From Streptococcus sanguinis (lineage in GTDB: Bacteria; Bacillota; Bacilli; Lactobacillales; Streptococcaceae), in the NCBI RefSeq assembly GCF_900475275.1, contig NZ_LS483364.1, forward strand, positions 1,426,001-1,490,000: DNA of 64,000 nucleotides, written 5' to 3'. The notes under the pieces are model-generated. The model ran no database searches. It saw only the letters and a program-made list of their open reading frames with translations, and was not told the DNA's origin. A program made the translations under genes and the position numbers. Below, one piece after another: positions 27,613-36,961 of this stretch (positions are counted from its first letter, which is position 1; each line of letters begins with the position of its first letter).

Positions 27613-28265
27613 TTGTCTTCTCCTCCAAGCTGATAGCCCATACCTGTAATGGTTTTCAGCGGCACACCAGGAATCTTTTTGCGGATATTCTTGATATGAT
27701 TATCCAGTACCCGACTATCCAGCTCGCTGTAACCCCAAATAGTATTCATCAGCTGATCTCGGGTCACCAAGTGGCCCTTCCTCTTAGCCAGAGTCTGCAA
27801 GATTTCATATTCTTTCTTGGTCAGAGGCATCTTCTCACCCTGCCAGTAAACCGTGCAGTCATCAATAGAAACCGTCAGGTCGCCAACAGCAATCTCTGAA
27901 GCAACCGTATTTCTGCGCAGAATATTCTCAATCCGTTTGACCAAGATTAGCGGTGAAAAAGGCTTGGTTACATAATCACTGATGAGATGGTTAAAGCTGA
28001 CCAGCTGGGTATACTCGTCATCCAGAGCTGTCAAAATCATGACCGGAATCTGAGAAGTCTTGCGGATTTCCTTCAGTACTTCCAGACCGCTCTTGGTCGG
28101 CAGCATCATATCTAAAATGACCAGATCAAAGGGCTCTTCTTCAAAAGCCTGCAAAGCATCGCCTCCGTCAAAGACTGGCCTTACCTCATACTGACTTTCC
28201 TTTAAAAACTCGCAAATCACTTGATTAATCGTCGTATCATCTTCCACCACTAGAATCTTGTGCAT
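27609..28265 (-). CDS. OmpR-family response regulator
   Basis: A 218-residue regulator with a receiver domain (1-118: acidic pocket E8-D9-D10, phosphorylated Asp52 in LVILDMMLP, Lys in TKPFSP) and a winged-helix DNA-binding domain (about 125-215, with TRDQLMNTIWGY and RVLDNHIKNIRKKI). The partner kinase is encoded immediately downstream. The gene follows the permease gene by about 21 nt, inside the same operon. OmpR-family proteins bind tandem direct repeats, and a perfect 11-bp pair is present upstream of this operon at 31853-31874. Confidence 0.94.
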   Translation of the reverse strand: MHKILVVEDDTTINQVICEFLKESQYEVRPVFDGGDALQAFEEEPFDLVILDMMLPTKSGLEVLKEIRKTSQIPVMILTALDDEYTQLVSFNHLISDYVTKPFSPLILVKRIENILRRNTVASEIAVGDLTVSIDDCTVYWQGEKMPLTKKEYEILQTLAKRKGHLVTRDQLMNTIWGYSELDSRVLDNHIKNIRKKIPGVPLKTITGMGYQLGGEDK

Positions 28266-28286
28266 ACTTAGATTTTTCTCCTTTAC

Positions 28287-29504
28287 CTATTCAAATCGCA
28301 GGGCTTCGATCGGATCCAACTTGGATGCTTTCACAGCTGGCAGGAGCCCAAATACTACTCCTATTATACAACAAAAGAGCAAACTTACAAAGACAGAAAA
28401 GAGGGATAGAATATACGGATAGGCTAGAGACTGGGTGATGACAAAGCCCGAGGCGATACCAGCCACCACGCCAATAATTCCTCCCATCAGAGTCAGGATA
28501 ACTGCCTCAATCAGGAACTGCTTGAGAATGATCTTCCGTCGAGCTCCCAGAGCCTTTTTAATCCCGATTTCACGAGTCCGCTCTGTCACTGAAACCAGCA
28601 TGATATTCATAACACCGATACCTCCGACTAGGAGGGAGATACTGGCAATACCTGCTAGCAAGACGAAGTTAGACTTGTTGAGATTATCCAGCTGCCGTTC
28701 AAATTCCTGCAGGTTGAGCACACCAAACATATAGTCTGACGGTGGCATTTGCTGATTGAGGTAATCACTGACCTTCTTGGCAACCTTCTTCAAATCATCA
28801 GCCTTGTGGGTTTGGACAGTTACTTCTGGACTGACATTAATGGTATCAAAAATCCGATGCCACTGCTGCAGGGGAATATAGGCCACCTTTTCTGCACCAG
28901 CTGTTAAGCCACTCTGCTCAGTCGACTCAAACACGCCAATAACCTTAAAGGGATTGCCCAAGACTTCCACATACTTGCCGATACCATCGCCCTTTGGAAA
29001 AAGACTGTCATAAAGTGACTTTTCCAGATAGGTCACCTGCTCTTGATTTTTAAAGGCTTCTGAATCAAATCCTTCACCTTCTAGCAGACGTTGCTGCTTG
29101 ATGTCAGCGGCTGTCTGCGAAACAGCCTGAATCTTCCCAGATGACTTTTGACTCAGGTAGTAAATCTTCTCATCTGTACCATAGGTCAGCAGAGCATTCT
29201 TAACCCCAGAGATTTCCTTAATCTTACTCAGCACATCCTCTCCCATAAAGGGAATATAAGAAGGCTTCTGAGCTTGAGATTTCTCTGGAATGGTTGGATC
29301 GATGGCGCTTTTCTTGTCATAGACAACCTTGATTGTGTTATTGTTTCCGCCAATGAGCTGACGCTTGGTATTCTCCGTATTTCCCTCAATGATAGAAAAG
29401 ATAGCGATGATAGCGCCTATCCCGATGATAATCCCCAACATGGTCAGCATAGAGCGCATTTTATGCGACAAGATTGAATTCAGAGCTACAAAAATATCTT
29501 CCAT
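28287..29504 (-). CDS. MacB-like ABC transporter permease
   Basis: A 405-residue permease with the MacB/FtsX topology: one N-terminal span (about 20-42, GIIIGIGAIIAIFSII), a large extracellular MacB-type domain (about 45-280), then three C-terminal spans (about 282-395) with the conserved TERTREIGIKKALGA segment. It ends in the usual LDPIEALRFE. With the upstream ATPase and membrane-fusion protein it forms a tripartite-like efflux pump without an outer-membrane partner. Related streptococcal systems export antimicrobial peptides or lincosamides; that role is inferred. Confidence 0.92.
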   Translation of the reverse strand: MEDIFVALNSILSHKMRSMLTMLGIIIGIGAIIAIFSIIEGNTENTKRQLIGGNNNTIKVVYDKKSAIDPTIPEKSQAQKPSYIPFMGEDVLSKIKEISGVKNALLTYGTDEKIYYLSQKSSGKIQAVSQTAADIKQQRLLEGEGFDSEAFKNQEQVTYLEKSLYDSLFPKGDGIGKYVEVLGNPFKVIGVFESTEQSGLTAGAEKVAYIPLQQWHRIFDTINVSPEVTVQTHKADDLKKVAKKVSDYLNQQMPPSDYMFGVLNLQEFERQLDNLNKSNFVLLAGIASISLLVGGIGVMNIMLVSVTERTREIGIKKALGARRKIILKQFLIEAVILTLMGGIIGVVAGIASGFVITQSLAYPYILSLFSVFVSLLFCCIIGVVFGLLPAVKASKLDPIEALRFE

Positions 29505-29516
29505 ACAGCTTCCTTT

Positions 29517-30191
29517 CTATCCTATCGCTTTGCTCTCTATATTACCGTCCCGCAGGATAACCGTCTGCTTGCAGAGTTGGGCTACTTCCGGCTCATGGGT
29601 AATGATGACAATGGTCTTGCCCTCATCATTAAACTGCTTGAAAAGATCCATAATCTGCACACTGGTCTTGGTATCCAGAGCCCCCGTTGGTTCGTCACCA
29701 AGGATAAAGCTGGGATTAGTTACCAAGGCTCGTGCAATGGCTACCCGCTGCTTTTGACCACCAGACAGCTCCATAGGCTTGAAATCACTTCTTTCTTCCA
29801 GCCCGACCAACCGCAGCATTTCCAGAGCCCGCTCCCGTCTCTCTTTTTTAGGAATTTTCATGTAAGTCAGAGGCAGTTCCACATTTTGACAGGCTGTCAG
29901 CTTGGGCATGAGGTTGAAATTTTGAAAAACAAAGCCAATCTTCTGATTGCGCAAATCGGACAGCTGATTGTCAGACAGCTCAGACACATCGGTCCCTTCA
30001 ATATGATAAGTCCCTGAACTTGCCTTATCCAGACAGCCGATAATGTTCATCAGAGTGGACTTGCCAGATCCAGACGGTCCCATGATAGCCAGAAAATCCC
30101 CCTCTTTCACATGCAGATCAATTCCTTTTAAAATTGGAAATTCCTGACTGCCCTGTTGATAAGATTTGTGGATATCCTTAAGCTTTAACAT
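29517..30191 (-). CDS. ABC transporter ATP-binding protein (MacB/LolD type)
   Basis: A 224-residue ATPase with Walker A GPSGSGKST (about 39-47), Q loop VFQNFN, signature LSGGQKQRVAIARAL, Walker B FILGDEPTGALD and switch His in IITHEP. It energises the adjacent permease. Its start overlaps the membrane-fusion gene by 14 nt and its stop lies 12 nt from the permease start, so the three are translationally linked. Confidence 0.94.
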   Translation of the reverse strand: MLKLKDIHKSYQQGSQEFPILKGIDLHVKEGDFLAIMGPSGSGKSTLMNIIGCLDKASSGTYHIEGTDVSELSDNQLSDLRNQKIGFVFQNFNLMPKLTACQNVELPLTYMKIPKKERRERALEMLRLVGLEERSDFKPMELSGGQKQRVAIARALVTNPSFILGDEPTGALDTKTSVQIMDLFKQFNDEGKTIVIITHEPEVAQLCKQTVILRDGNIESKAIG

Positions 30192-31443
30192 GCTGTCCTA
30201 CCTCCATCCCTTCTTCCATACCTGCTCTTGGGGTCGAAATGGTATCTTGCATAGTCAAACCTTCTGTAATCTCCACCAAACGGTCAGAAACTTTCTTGGT
30301 CTTGACTTCATGCATTTTCAGAGTCTTACCCTCTACCTTCCAGACATAGGTCTTGCCGTTTTTACTGAAAGTATAAGCTTTATTGACGACTACCTTTCCT
30401 GCCTCGGGAGCATTTTCCACGATGTTGACATAGGAATGGGAGCCAACCAGCGGCATTTCACCACCTTGATCCAGCTCAACAGTATAAGGATACTTACCTT
30501 GGTTGGGATTTTCCTGTTGCTTATTCCCACCATTATTATTGGAAGTATTTTCTGCTGTCAGGCTGCCGACCTGAGTCACTGTACCACTCCAGCGTTTCTT
30601 AGGATCCTTGCGATCCACTACTTCCACTTTCTGGCCGACACTCAGCTTCTCACGGTCAAATTCACTGACAGTCCCTTTGACCAGAGTTTTGGACTTGTCC
30701 ATAATCTCAATAAAGTTTTCTTCTTCCTTTTTAGCCTTGGACTGATTGGGCAAATCTTCATTCATAGAGGTAATTGTTCCTGCTGTATCTGCAGTCACAG
30801 TATCATACTTCATCCGGTCTGATTCTGTCTGAGCTGTCACCTGAGCCTTTTCGGCCTCAATCTGAGCTGTCGTTACTTCATTATCCGCAGTCTTAGCATC
30901 GCTCAGCGCTTGAGCCAGCTCGTCTTCAGCAGACTTAATCTGCTCCAGCAATGACTCATCCTGACTGGAATTGTATTTGTCTTTGAGAGCATTGAGACTG
31001 GCCAACTTACGATTATAGGTTTCCCATTTAATCGCAGCGCTATTTTGAGCTGCTGTGATGCCATTAGCCTTGGACTGGGCATCATATTGAGCCGACTGGG
31101 CTGTCAATTGCTGCTCTGTCACATAGGAAAAGAGCGGCTGTCCTTGCGTAACGGTATCACCATTTTTGACAAATACTTCCTTGACTTCCCCTTTAGAAGG
31201 GTCAATCTTGACCTTACTGCTATTGTTGGCAACTACTTCCCCAGATAAAACCAGGCTTGTTTTTTTACTGTTGTTGACAGCTTCTTGGACTGTCAGCGAA
31301 TCAATCGTCTTATCTACCATTTTCATGGCCTGTTGTTGATTGATCTGTCTAAAATACAGATAGCCTCCCAGTCCAGCACAAGCAAGAATGACCGTGCTGC
31401 CCAATAGAATGGTCTTACGATTCATTTTTTTTCTTCGAAACAT
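30178..31443 (-). CDS. MacA/HlyD-like membrane fusion protein of efflux pump
   Basis: A 421-residue adaptor with one N-terminal span (about 12-29) and an extracellular remainder: a lipoyl-like half (about 70-115, VFVKNGDTVTQGQPLF), a helical hairpin (about 118-215, rich in Ala, Gln and Lys), the second lipoyl half, a beta-barrel and a membrane-proximal domain. I keep the first ATG because GGAGG lies 4 nt upstream; an ATG six codons later is less well placed. The low-complexity NNNGGNKQQENPNQGK segment near residue 315 looks like a flexible loop. It should link the MacB-like permease to the wall side of the membrane. Confidence 0.9.
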   Translation of the reverse strand: MFRRKKMNRKTILLGSTVILACAGLGGYLYFRQINQQQAMKMVDKTIDSLTVQEAVNNSKKTSLVLSGEVVANNSSKVKIDPSKGEVKEVFVKNGDTVTQGQPLFSYVTEQQLTAQSAQYDAQSKANGITAAQNSAAIKWETYNRKLASLNALKDKYNSSQDESLLEQIKSAEDELAQALSDAKTADNEVTTAQIEAEKAQVTAQTESDRMKYDTVTADTAGTITSMNEDLPNQSKAKKEEENFIEIMDKSKTLVKGTVSEFDREKLSVGQKVEVVDRKDPKKRWSGTVTQVGSLTAENTSNNNGGNKQQENPNQGKYPYTVELDQGGEMPLVGSHSYVNIVENAPEAGKVVVNKAYTFSKNGKTYVWKVEGKTLKMHEVKTKKVSDRLVEITEGLTMQDTISTPRAGMEEGMEVGQHVKA

Positions 31444-31471
31444 ATTGCCTCCAACCTACATGTTTTAATCT

Positions 31472-31744
31472 TTATTCAGCTTCTGAGCTAGATCCTGATC
31501 CATCTTCTGGAATTTCTTCACCATCTGCTGGGATTTGGATAACATTTCCATCAGGCATTGTGTATTCTGTCACTTCTTTGCCATCGACTGTCTTGGTCTT
31601 CTTATCAACAGCATCCTTCTGGAAGTCCACTTGTTTCCCGTCCTTAATTTCTGAGTTATCAGCTTCTTTATTTCCGCATGCGGCTAAAAAGAATCCTGAC
31701 ATTCCAATAAGAGCAACGAGCATAGCAATTTTTTTAACGTTCAT
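31472..31744 (-). CDS. Small lipoprotein heading the efflux operon
   Basis: A 90-residue lipoprotein. I start at the ATG at 31744 (AAAGGAG, 7 nt upstream) instead of an in-frame codon eight residues earlier. Residues 1-23 form a lipoprotein signal peptide with lipobox LAAC, so Cys would be lipidated. The mature part is acidic and hydrophilic (TVDGKEVTEYTMPDG, GEEIPEDGSGSSSEAE). I recognise no family. Being first in the operon it may act as a surface accessory or sensor for the pump and kinase; that is inference only. Confidence 0.82.
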   Translation of the reverse strand: MNVKKIAMLVALIGMSGFFLAACGNKEADNSEIKDGKQVDFQKDAVDKKTKTVDGKEVTEYTMPDGNVIQIPADGEEIPEDGSGSSSEAE

Positions 31745-31769
31745 TTGATTTCTCCTTTGTTTTAGCAAG

Positions 31770-31790
31770 CAGGAAGTTTGTTGCTTCCTG
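31770..31790 (-). promoter_or_regulatory. Hairpin in leader of efflux operon
   Basis: A perfect 7-bp inverted repeat, CAGGAAG / CTTCCTG with a TTTGTTG loop, lies 26 nt upstream of the lipoprotein start. It is not followed by a T run on the transcribed strand, so it is not a terminator. It could be a protein-binding site or an mRNA-stabilising hairpin. Confidence 0.4.
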
Positions 31791-31852
31791 ACAGTATTTG
31801 TTTTTTGAACAATTCTATTCTAACAAAGCCATCTATCCCCTTCCTACCCGCT

Positions 31853-31874
31853 ATCTGTTTTTTATCTGTTTTTT
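31853..31874 (-). promoter_or_regulatory. Tandem 11-bp direct repeat, candidate response-regulator site
   Basis: On the minus strand AAAAAACAGAT occurs twice with no gap (31864-31874 and 31853-31863). An 11-bp period with tandem orientation is characteristic of OmpR-family operators. It sits about 110 nt upstream of the lipoprotein start and before a TAGAAT-like -10 near 31815. Autoregulation by the operon's own regulator is inferred. Confidence 0.55.
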
Positions 31875-31940
31875 CGAATCAATACTATTCTTTTGAAAAT
31901 CAGGCAAATCCTCCGCTCTCAGGCCTATTATCTGCTTTTA

Positions 31941-31949
31941 TGATATAAT
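31941..31949 (+). promoter_or_regulatory. Extended -10 promoter of lactonase gene
   Basis: TGATATAAT (TG-n-TATAAT) lies 37 nt upstream of the lactonase ATG, followed by SD GAGG. It diverges from the efflux operon promoter in the shared 240-nt gap. Confidence 0.6.
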
Positions 31950-31985
31950 AGTAGCAAGCAATTTAAATATACACGAGGTAATGTC

Positions 31986-32996
31986 ATGACACAAACAGTT
32001 TACTTTGGAACCTATACTCGCAGAGATTCCAAGGGAATTTACAAGGCAGATTTTAATTCTAACAAAGGAACTTTAGAAAACTTAACCTTGGTTGCTGAAG
32101 AGCCCAGTCCAACCTACCTAGCCTTTGATAAGGATGGACATCTCTATTCTGTTGGGGCAAAGGACGGACAGGGGGGAATTGCAGCCTTTGACAAGGCAGG
32201 TCAGCTCCTCAACCATGTCGTTGAAGAAGGAGCTCCGCTCTGCTATGTGGCAGTTGACGAAGAACGCGACTTGGTTTACGGTGCCAATTATCATAAGGGA
32301 CAAGTCTTGGTCTACAGACGACTGGCTGATGGCAGACTGGAACTGGCTGACTCAGCTATCCATCAAGGTCAAGGACCGCATGCCAACCAAGCTTCAGCCC
32401 ACGTCCACTATGCTGACCTTACACCAGATCAATACCTGATCACCTGCGACTTGGGAACTGATGAAGTAACCACTTATGATGTTGCTGAAGACGGAAAGAT
32501 TACTCCTCTGGATACCTACAAGTGTGCCGCTGGAGCTGGTGCCCGCCATATCGTTTTCCACCATCATTATAAAATCGCCTATTTGATTTGTGAGCTTAAT
32601 TCTACTATTGAAGTCCTAATTTACGATGGAGTCGGCCATTTTGAACACCTGCAAACTGTCTCCACCTTACCAGAGGACTTTGAAGGTGCAAACGGAACAG
32701 CTGCTATCCGTCTGTCTGCTGATGGCAAGTTCCTCTACGGTTCCAACCGCGGCCATGACTCTCTTGCCGTTTACAAAATCTTAGCTGACGGCAGTTTGGA
32801 GTTAATCCAGATTGCACCTACCAATGGTCAAAATCCGCGGGATTTCAACATCACACCAGATCAAAACCATATCATCGCCGTCCATCAAGACTCTGATAAT
32901 GCAACTATTTTCAAACGCGATGCAGAGAGTGGAAAATTAACAGAAATCTCCCACGATTTCTACGTTCCCGAAGCTGTTTGTGTGACCTTTAAATAA
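31986..32996 (+). CDS. pgl: Lactonase-family protein, probable 6-phosphogluconolactonase
   Basis: A 336-residue protein of the seven-bladed beta-propeller lactonase family (YbhE/Pgl type). It begins TVYFGTYTRRDSKGIY, has repeated blade motifs with SPTYLAFDKDGHLYSV, GQGPHANQASAHVHY (about 135-149) and RHIVFHHH, and ends near VPEAVCVTFK. The family hydrolyses 6-phosphogluconolactone in the oxidative pentose-phosphate pathway. Substrate is assigned by family only, since related lactonases act on other compounds. It is a single gene with its own promoter and SD GAGGTAATGTC. Confidence 0.85.
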   Translation: MTQTVYFGTYTRRDSKGIYKADFNSNKGTLENLTLVAEEPSPTYLAFDKDGHLYSVGAKDGQGGIAAFDKAGQLLNHVVEEGAPLCYVAVDEERDLVYGANYHKGQVLVYRRLADGRLELADSAIHQGQGPHANQASAHVHYADLTPDQYLITCDLGTDEVTTYDVAEDGKITPLDTYKCAAGAGARHIVFHHHYKIAYLICELNSTIEVLIYDGVGHFEHLQTVSTLPEDFEGANGTAAIRLSADGKFLYGSNRGHDSLAVYKILADGSLELIQIAPTNGQNPRDFNITPDQNHIIAVHQDSDNATIFKRDAESGKLTEISHDFYVPEAVCVTFK

Positions 32997-33064
32997 GCAG
33001 AATTCTTGTCTTTCTATTAGAAATTTGATTAAATAGTATAAAAAATTACTAAGGAGCAACAACT

Positions 33065-33256
33065 ATGAATCCAGTAGATTTATTTAACCAAGTAAAAGAA
33101 ATGATTGAAAAGAAAGACTTTGATGGCGCCAAAAAGTTTATCGAAGAAAACAAAGACAAACTCGGTGAATACCTAGAACAAGCTAAAAAATTAGTAGCTG
33201 GAAATGAAATGGCCAGCGGTGCTATTGATAAAGTTAAAGGTTTGTTCGACAACTAA
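33065..33256 (+). CDS. Small helical protein of unknown function
   Basis: A 63-residue, Lys/Glu-rich protein, preceded by SD AAGGAG 8 nt from ATG and followed at once by a strong terminator, so it is very likely expressed. It reads as two or three amphipathic helices (DLFNQVKEMIEKKDFDGA, KFIEENKDKLGEYLEQAKK, SGAIDKVKGLFDN). No signal peptide or membrane span is seen. The repeated helix pattern resembles a small bundle. I do not recognise the family and cannot assign a function. Confidence 0.8.
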   Translation: MNPVDLFNQVKEMIEKKDFDGAKKFIEENKDKLGEYLEQAKKLVAGNEMASGAIDKVKGLFDN

Positions 33257-33262
33257 GAAAAC

Positions 33263-33291
33263 AAAAACGCTTGAAAAATCAAGCGTTTTTT
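33263..33291. terminator. Bidirectional terminator
   Basis: A 12-bp perfect stem AAAAACGCTTGA (33263-33274) / TCAAGCGTTTTT (33279-33290) with an AAAA loop has a T run on each strand. It serves the small protein gene (plus) and mgtE (minus). Confidence 0.9.
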
Positions 33292-33303
33292 GTGTATCAT
33301 TTT

Positions 33304-34644
33304 TTATATAATCAATGGTAAGAAAATTTGTGCTAAGCCTAGAAAAGCTAGATAACCTAACACATCTGTTGCCGTGGTAATGAAAATGGTTGAGGCTAGA
33401 GCTGGATCCTGATGCAGTGTCTTGATAATCAGTGGTACAAAGTAACCAAATAGAGCCCCACATGCTAGATTGATCATCATAGCCAATACCACAATAACAG
33501 ACAGATAGAAATTTTGATAGAAGACAAACATAACAATCGCTGCAATCAAACCAGTAAAGAAACCATTAACCAAAGCTAACACAATTTCTTTGAATACTAA
33601 ATTCCGATCTTCTTTCAGATCCAGTTTCCCCAAGGCAATTCCCTGGATAACTAAAGCAAGTGTCTGAGAGGCAGAATTTCCTCCCATTCCTGTGATAATA
33701 GGACTAATCGCTGCTAATGCTACAACTTTTGAAATCGTATCATCAAAAAGTGCCACTGTCGCAGAAGCTAGAAAGGCTGTCACTAGGTTAATCATCAACC
33801 AAGGTAAGCGTTTCTTGAGTGATTCTTTGAAAGGTCCTCCAATTTCTTCACTTTCTTGGACACCACCCATCCGCAAGATATCTTCTTGATACTCTTCCTG
33901 CAAAACATCAACGATATCGTCAATAGTGATGATTCCTAGCAATACCTGCCGATGATTGACGACCGGTACGACAGATAAATTATATTTGGCAGAAAGCTGT
34001 GCCACTTCCTCTTGGTCAACCTCTGGCGTTACACTCACTATCTGAGTATTCATAAATTCACTGAGTTTCATCTCCGCATCATGAATAAACAAATCACGAA
34101 TATCAATCCAGCCAACTAACGAATGATGCACATTTCTAATAAATAAGGTATCAATAACTTCTGTATTGGGCGAAATCTCCCTCAATTTATTGAGAGTTGC
34201 TGAGACGGTCAGGTTTTCATTTAAGGTGATGAATTCTGTCGTCATCAGACCACCAGCTGTCTGAGGATCGTAAGCCAACATAGCTTTCAAATTCTCTTGA
34301 CTGGTATTTTTCATCATACTTAAGTATTGCTTACGCAAGTCCACACTCAAGTAACCCAAAATATCTACTACATCATCATCTGGCATAAGATGAAAAAGAG
34401 TGCTGGTACGTTTGAAAGAAATCGATTGGATAATCTGTCGTTGCAACTCCGGCTCGGCTTCTTTTAAAATCTCTACCAATTGATCATCACTAGCCATTTC
34501 TGTAAAGGTTTTGAGAAGATTCCCTTCCTCATCCTCCAAGGCCTCCAAAGAAAGAGCAATATCAATGGGATAGTAATCGTCAAATATCTGATTGAAAACT
34601 TCACTATCCTGTGATAGTAAGACCTGATTTAATAATTCTTCCAT
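33304..34644 (-). CDS. mgtE: Magnesium transporter MgtE
   Basis: A 446-residue Mg2+ channel of usual family length. The N-terminal MgtE_N superhelical domain (about 30-130, with LFHLMPDDDVVDIL) is followed by two CBS domains (about 140-255, NTEVIDTLFIRN and NHRQVLLGIITIDDI), the plug helix and five membrane spans (about 285-445, with SPIITGMGGNSASQTLALVIQG for the ion path). In studied homologues cytosolic Mg2+ bound between CBS and N domain closes the pore. It is a monocistronic gene; I see no Mg2+ riboswitch in the 50 nt upstream that could belong to it. Confidence 0.95.
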   Translation of the reverse strand: MEELLNQVLLSQDSEVFNQIFDDYYPIDIALSLEALEDEEGNLLKTFTEMASDDQLVEILKEAEPELQRQIIQSISFKRTSTLFHLMPDDDVVDILGYLSVDLRKQYLSMMKNTSQENLKAMLAYDPQTAGGLMTTEFITLNENLTVSATLNKLREISPNTEVIDTLFIRNVHHSLVGWIDIRDLFIHDAEMKLSEFMNTQIVSVTPEVDQEEVAQLSAKYNLSVVPVVNHRQVLLGIITIDDIVDVLQEEYQEDILRMGGVQESEEIGGPFKESLKKRLPWLMINLVTAFLASATVALFDDTISKVVALAAISPIITGMGGNSASQTLALVIQGIALGKLDLKEDRNLVFKEIVLALVNGFFTGLIAAIVMFVFYQNFYLSVIVVLAMMINLACGALFGYFVPLIIKTLHQDPALASTIFITTATDVLGYLAFLGLAQIFLPLII

Positions 34645-34703
34645 TGTACTCCTCCTTCCACTTTGCTAGTATACCATAAAAGACTGATTTTGATACAAGA
34701 AAG

Positions 34704-34951
34704 CTATAAAATCTTCAATAAATCGCTCACTTTTCCAAGCATGTAGTCACAAGGAAACGCAGGGATTACTTGATTATATTTTCCTTAGCAAAAGCTATCA
34801 TCTTGTCCCCCAATTTTTCAAGGGAAAGAGCATGACCAGCCCTACACAGTACTTCTAGGCAATTTTCTAGGAAAAGGTAATAAATCTCCCTCTCATCAAT
34901 TAGGCTTGATCCTAAATCAAAAAAATCCATTGTCATATCTTTACACATCAA
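34704..34951 (-). pseudogene. Remnant of a HAD-superfamily hydrolase gene
   Basis: The minus strand encodes FFDLGSSLIDEREIYYLF, which matches the start of a HAD hydrolase with motif I (DxGxS/T-L). Its frame stops at 34766. In another frame, directly after, IPAFPCDYMLGKVSDLLKIL ends at a stop at 34704 and looks like a HAD C-terminus. About 80 residues remain of a family normally 200-220 long, so motifs II-IV are missing through an internal deletion plus frameshift. The first ATG lies in the T tract of the enolase terminator, so expression is doubtful. Assigned by eye. Confidence 0.6.
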
Positions 34952-34976
34952 AAAAGCTAGGACTATGTCCTAGCTC
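34951..34976 (-). terminator. Terminator of eno
   Basis: A 9-bp stem AGCTAGGAC (34955-34963) / GTCCTAGCT (34967-34975) with a 3-nt loop is followed by T6 on the minus strand, 20 nt past the enolase stop. Confidence 0.85.
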
Positions 34977-34994
34977 CTCTTATATGTTGTTAGA

Positions 34995-36302
<1,308 letters not shown>

Positions 36303-36338
36303 TTACTCTCCTTATTATTTAAAATTATTTACTAGTCT

Positions 36339-36367
36339 ATGATACCTCAAAAACGCTTTTTTTTCAA
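36339..36367 (-). promoter_or_regulatory. Promoter of eno
   Basis: On the minus strand a TTGAAA -35 (36362-36367) and TATCAT -10 (36339-36344) are separated by exactly 17 nt. The ATG follows about 40 nt downstream with SD AAGGAG. Confidence 0.7.
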
Positions 36368-36495
36368 GGAAAAATAGAGAATCTAAGCAAATTTGAGAAA
36401 TTTTGCACAAGAAAACGATTCCAAATTTACTATATAATAAAAGCTTTTCCAGCAAATCAGAACAAATATTCAACCTTTTAGAAATTCTCCTTTTA

Positions 36496-36504
36496 TGGTA
36501 CAAT
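36496..36504 (+). promoter_or_regulatory. Extended -10 promoter directly before yueI-like start
   Basis: TGGTACAAT ends 6 nt before the ATG at 36511. A start site at the usual distance would fall on or next to the A of ATG, giving a leaderless mRNA. No Shine-Dalgarno sequence lies upstream of the ATG. A TATAAT at about 36433 could give a longer transcript. Confidence 0.5.
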
Positions 36505-36510
36505 TTTATT

Positions 36511-36960
36511 ATGACTGATATTAATAAAGTAATCATGGAAAAAGCTCAGGGCGGAGTCAAGCTCAATCCTGATGAACAGCGTAGATTTTTAGGGACTTTT
36601 GAGGAGCGAGTACTAGCCTCCTGCTCTATTGAGCAAGCCAACGAGACCCTCATTCGCAGTCATTTCAAGGAAATGCTCAGCAGCATCATGAAAAACTGCC
36701 GACCTGTAATTGTTAAAATTTCTCCGGAAGTCGAGTCAGGCAATCAAATCTTTTATCTAAAAACTGCTAAGGAGCTGGGCTGCCAGGCAACTATTGTCTC
36801 TAGCGATTACCAGTCTTCTCCTTTTGGCCTGATTGTCCATAGCGACCATCTTGTCCAAGTAGATGACAAGGACATGAGCCAACAGTTTGCTAGTCTCCTT
36901 CAGCCAGCAGAAAAACCAGTAAAAGAAAAACGCTCCCTATGGAAAAAATGGTTTGGCTAG
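36511..36960 (+). CDS. YueI/DUF1694 family protein
   Basis: A 149-residue cytoplasmic protein that begins MTDINKVIMEKAQGGVKL and has the family core (LNPDEQRRFLGTFEERV, PVIVKISPEVESGNQ, FGLIVHSDHLVQVDD). The ATG at 36511 is chosen because the longer frame begins with a TTG lacking a ribosome site and adds residues the family lacks. Function is unknown; the fold is related to a nucleotide- or tRNA-binding alpha/beta family. The C-terminus is basic (KEKRSLWKKW). It is followed after 1 nt by the start of the broken NTF2-like gene, so the two formed one operon. Confidence 0.85.
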   Translation: MTDINKVIMEKAQGGVKLNPDEQRRFLGTFEERVLASCSIEQANETLIRSHFKEMLSSIMKNCRPVIVKISPEVESGNQIFYLKTAKELGCQATIVSSDYQSSPFGLIVHSDHLVQVDDKDMSQQFASLLQPAEKPVKEKRSLWKKWFG

Positions 36961-36961
36961 G

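Larger units (their letters stand above)
34645..34994. other. Region between mgtE and eno
   Basis: This 350-nt stretch has no intact gene. It contains the mgtE upstream region (to about 34700), the decayed HAD hydrolase (34704-34951) and the enolase terminator (34951-34976). Confidence 0.6.

Noticed and set aside
30166..30822. A 218-codon open frame opposite the membrane-fusion gene
   Set aside because: It is antisense to a well supported gene, with no ribosome site and no recognisable domain.
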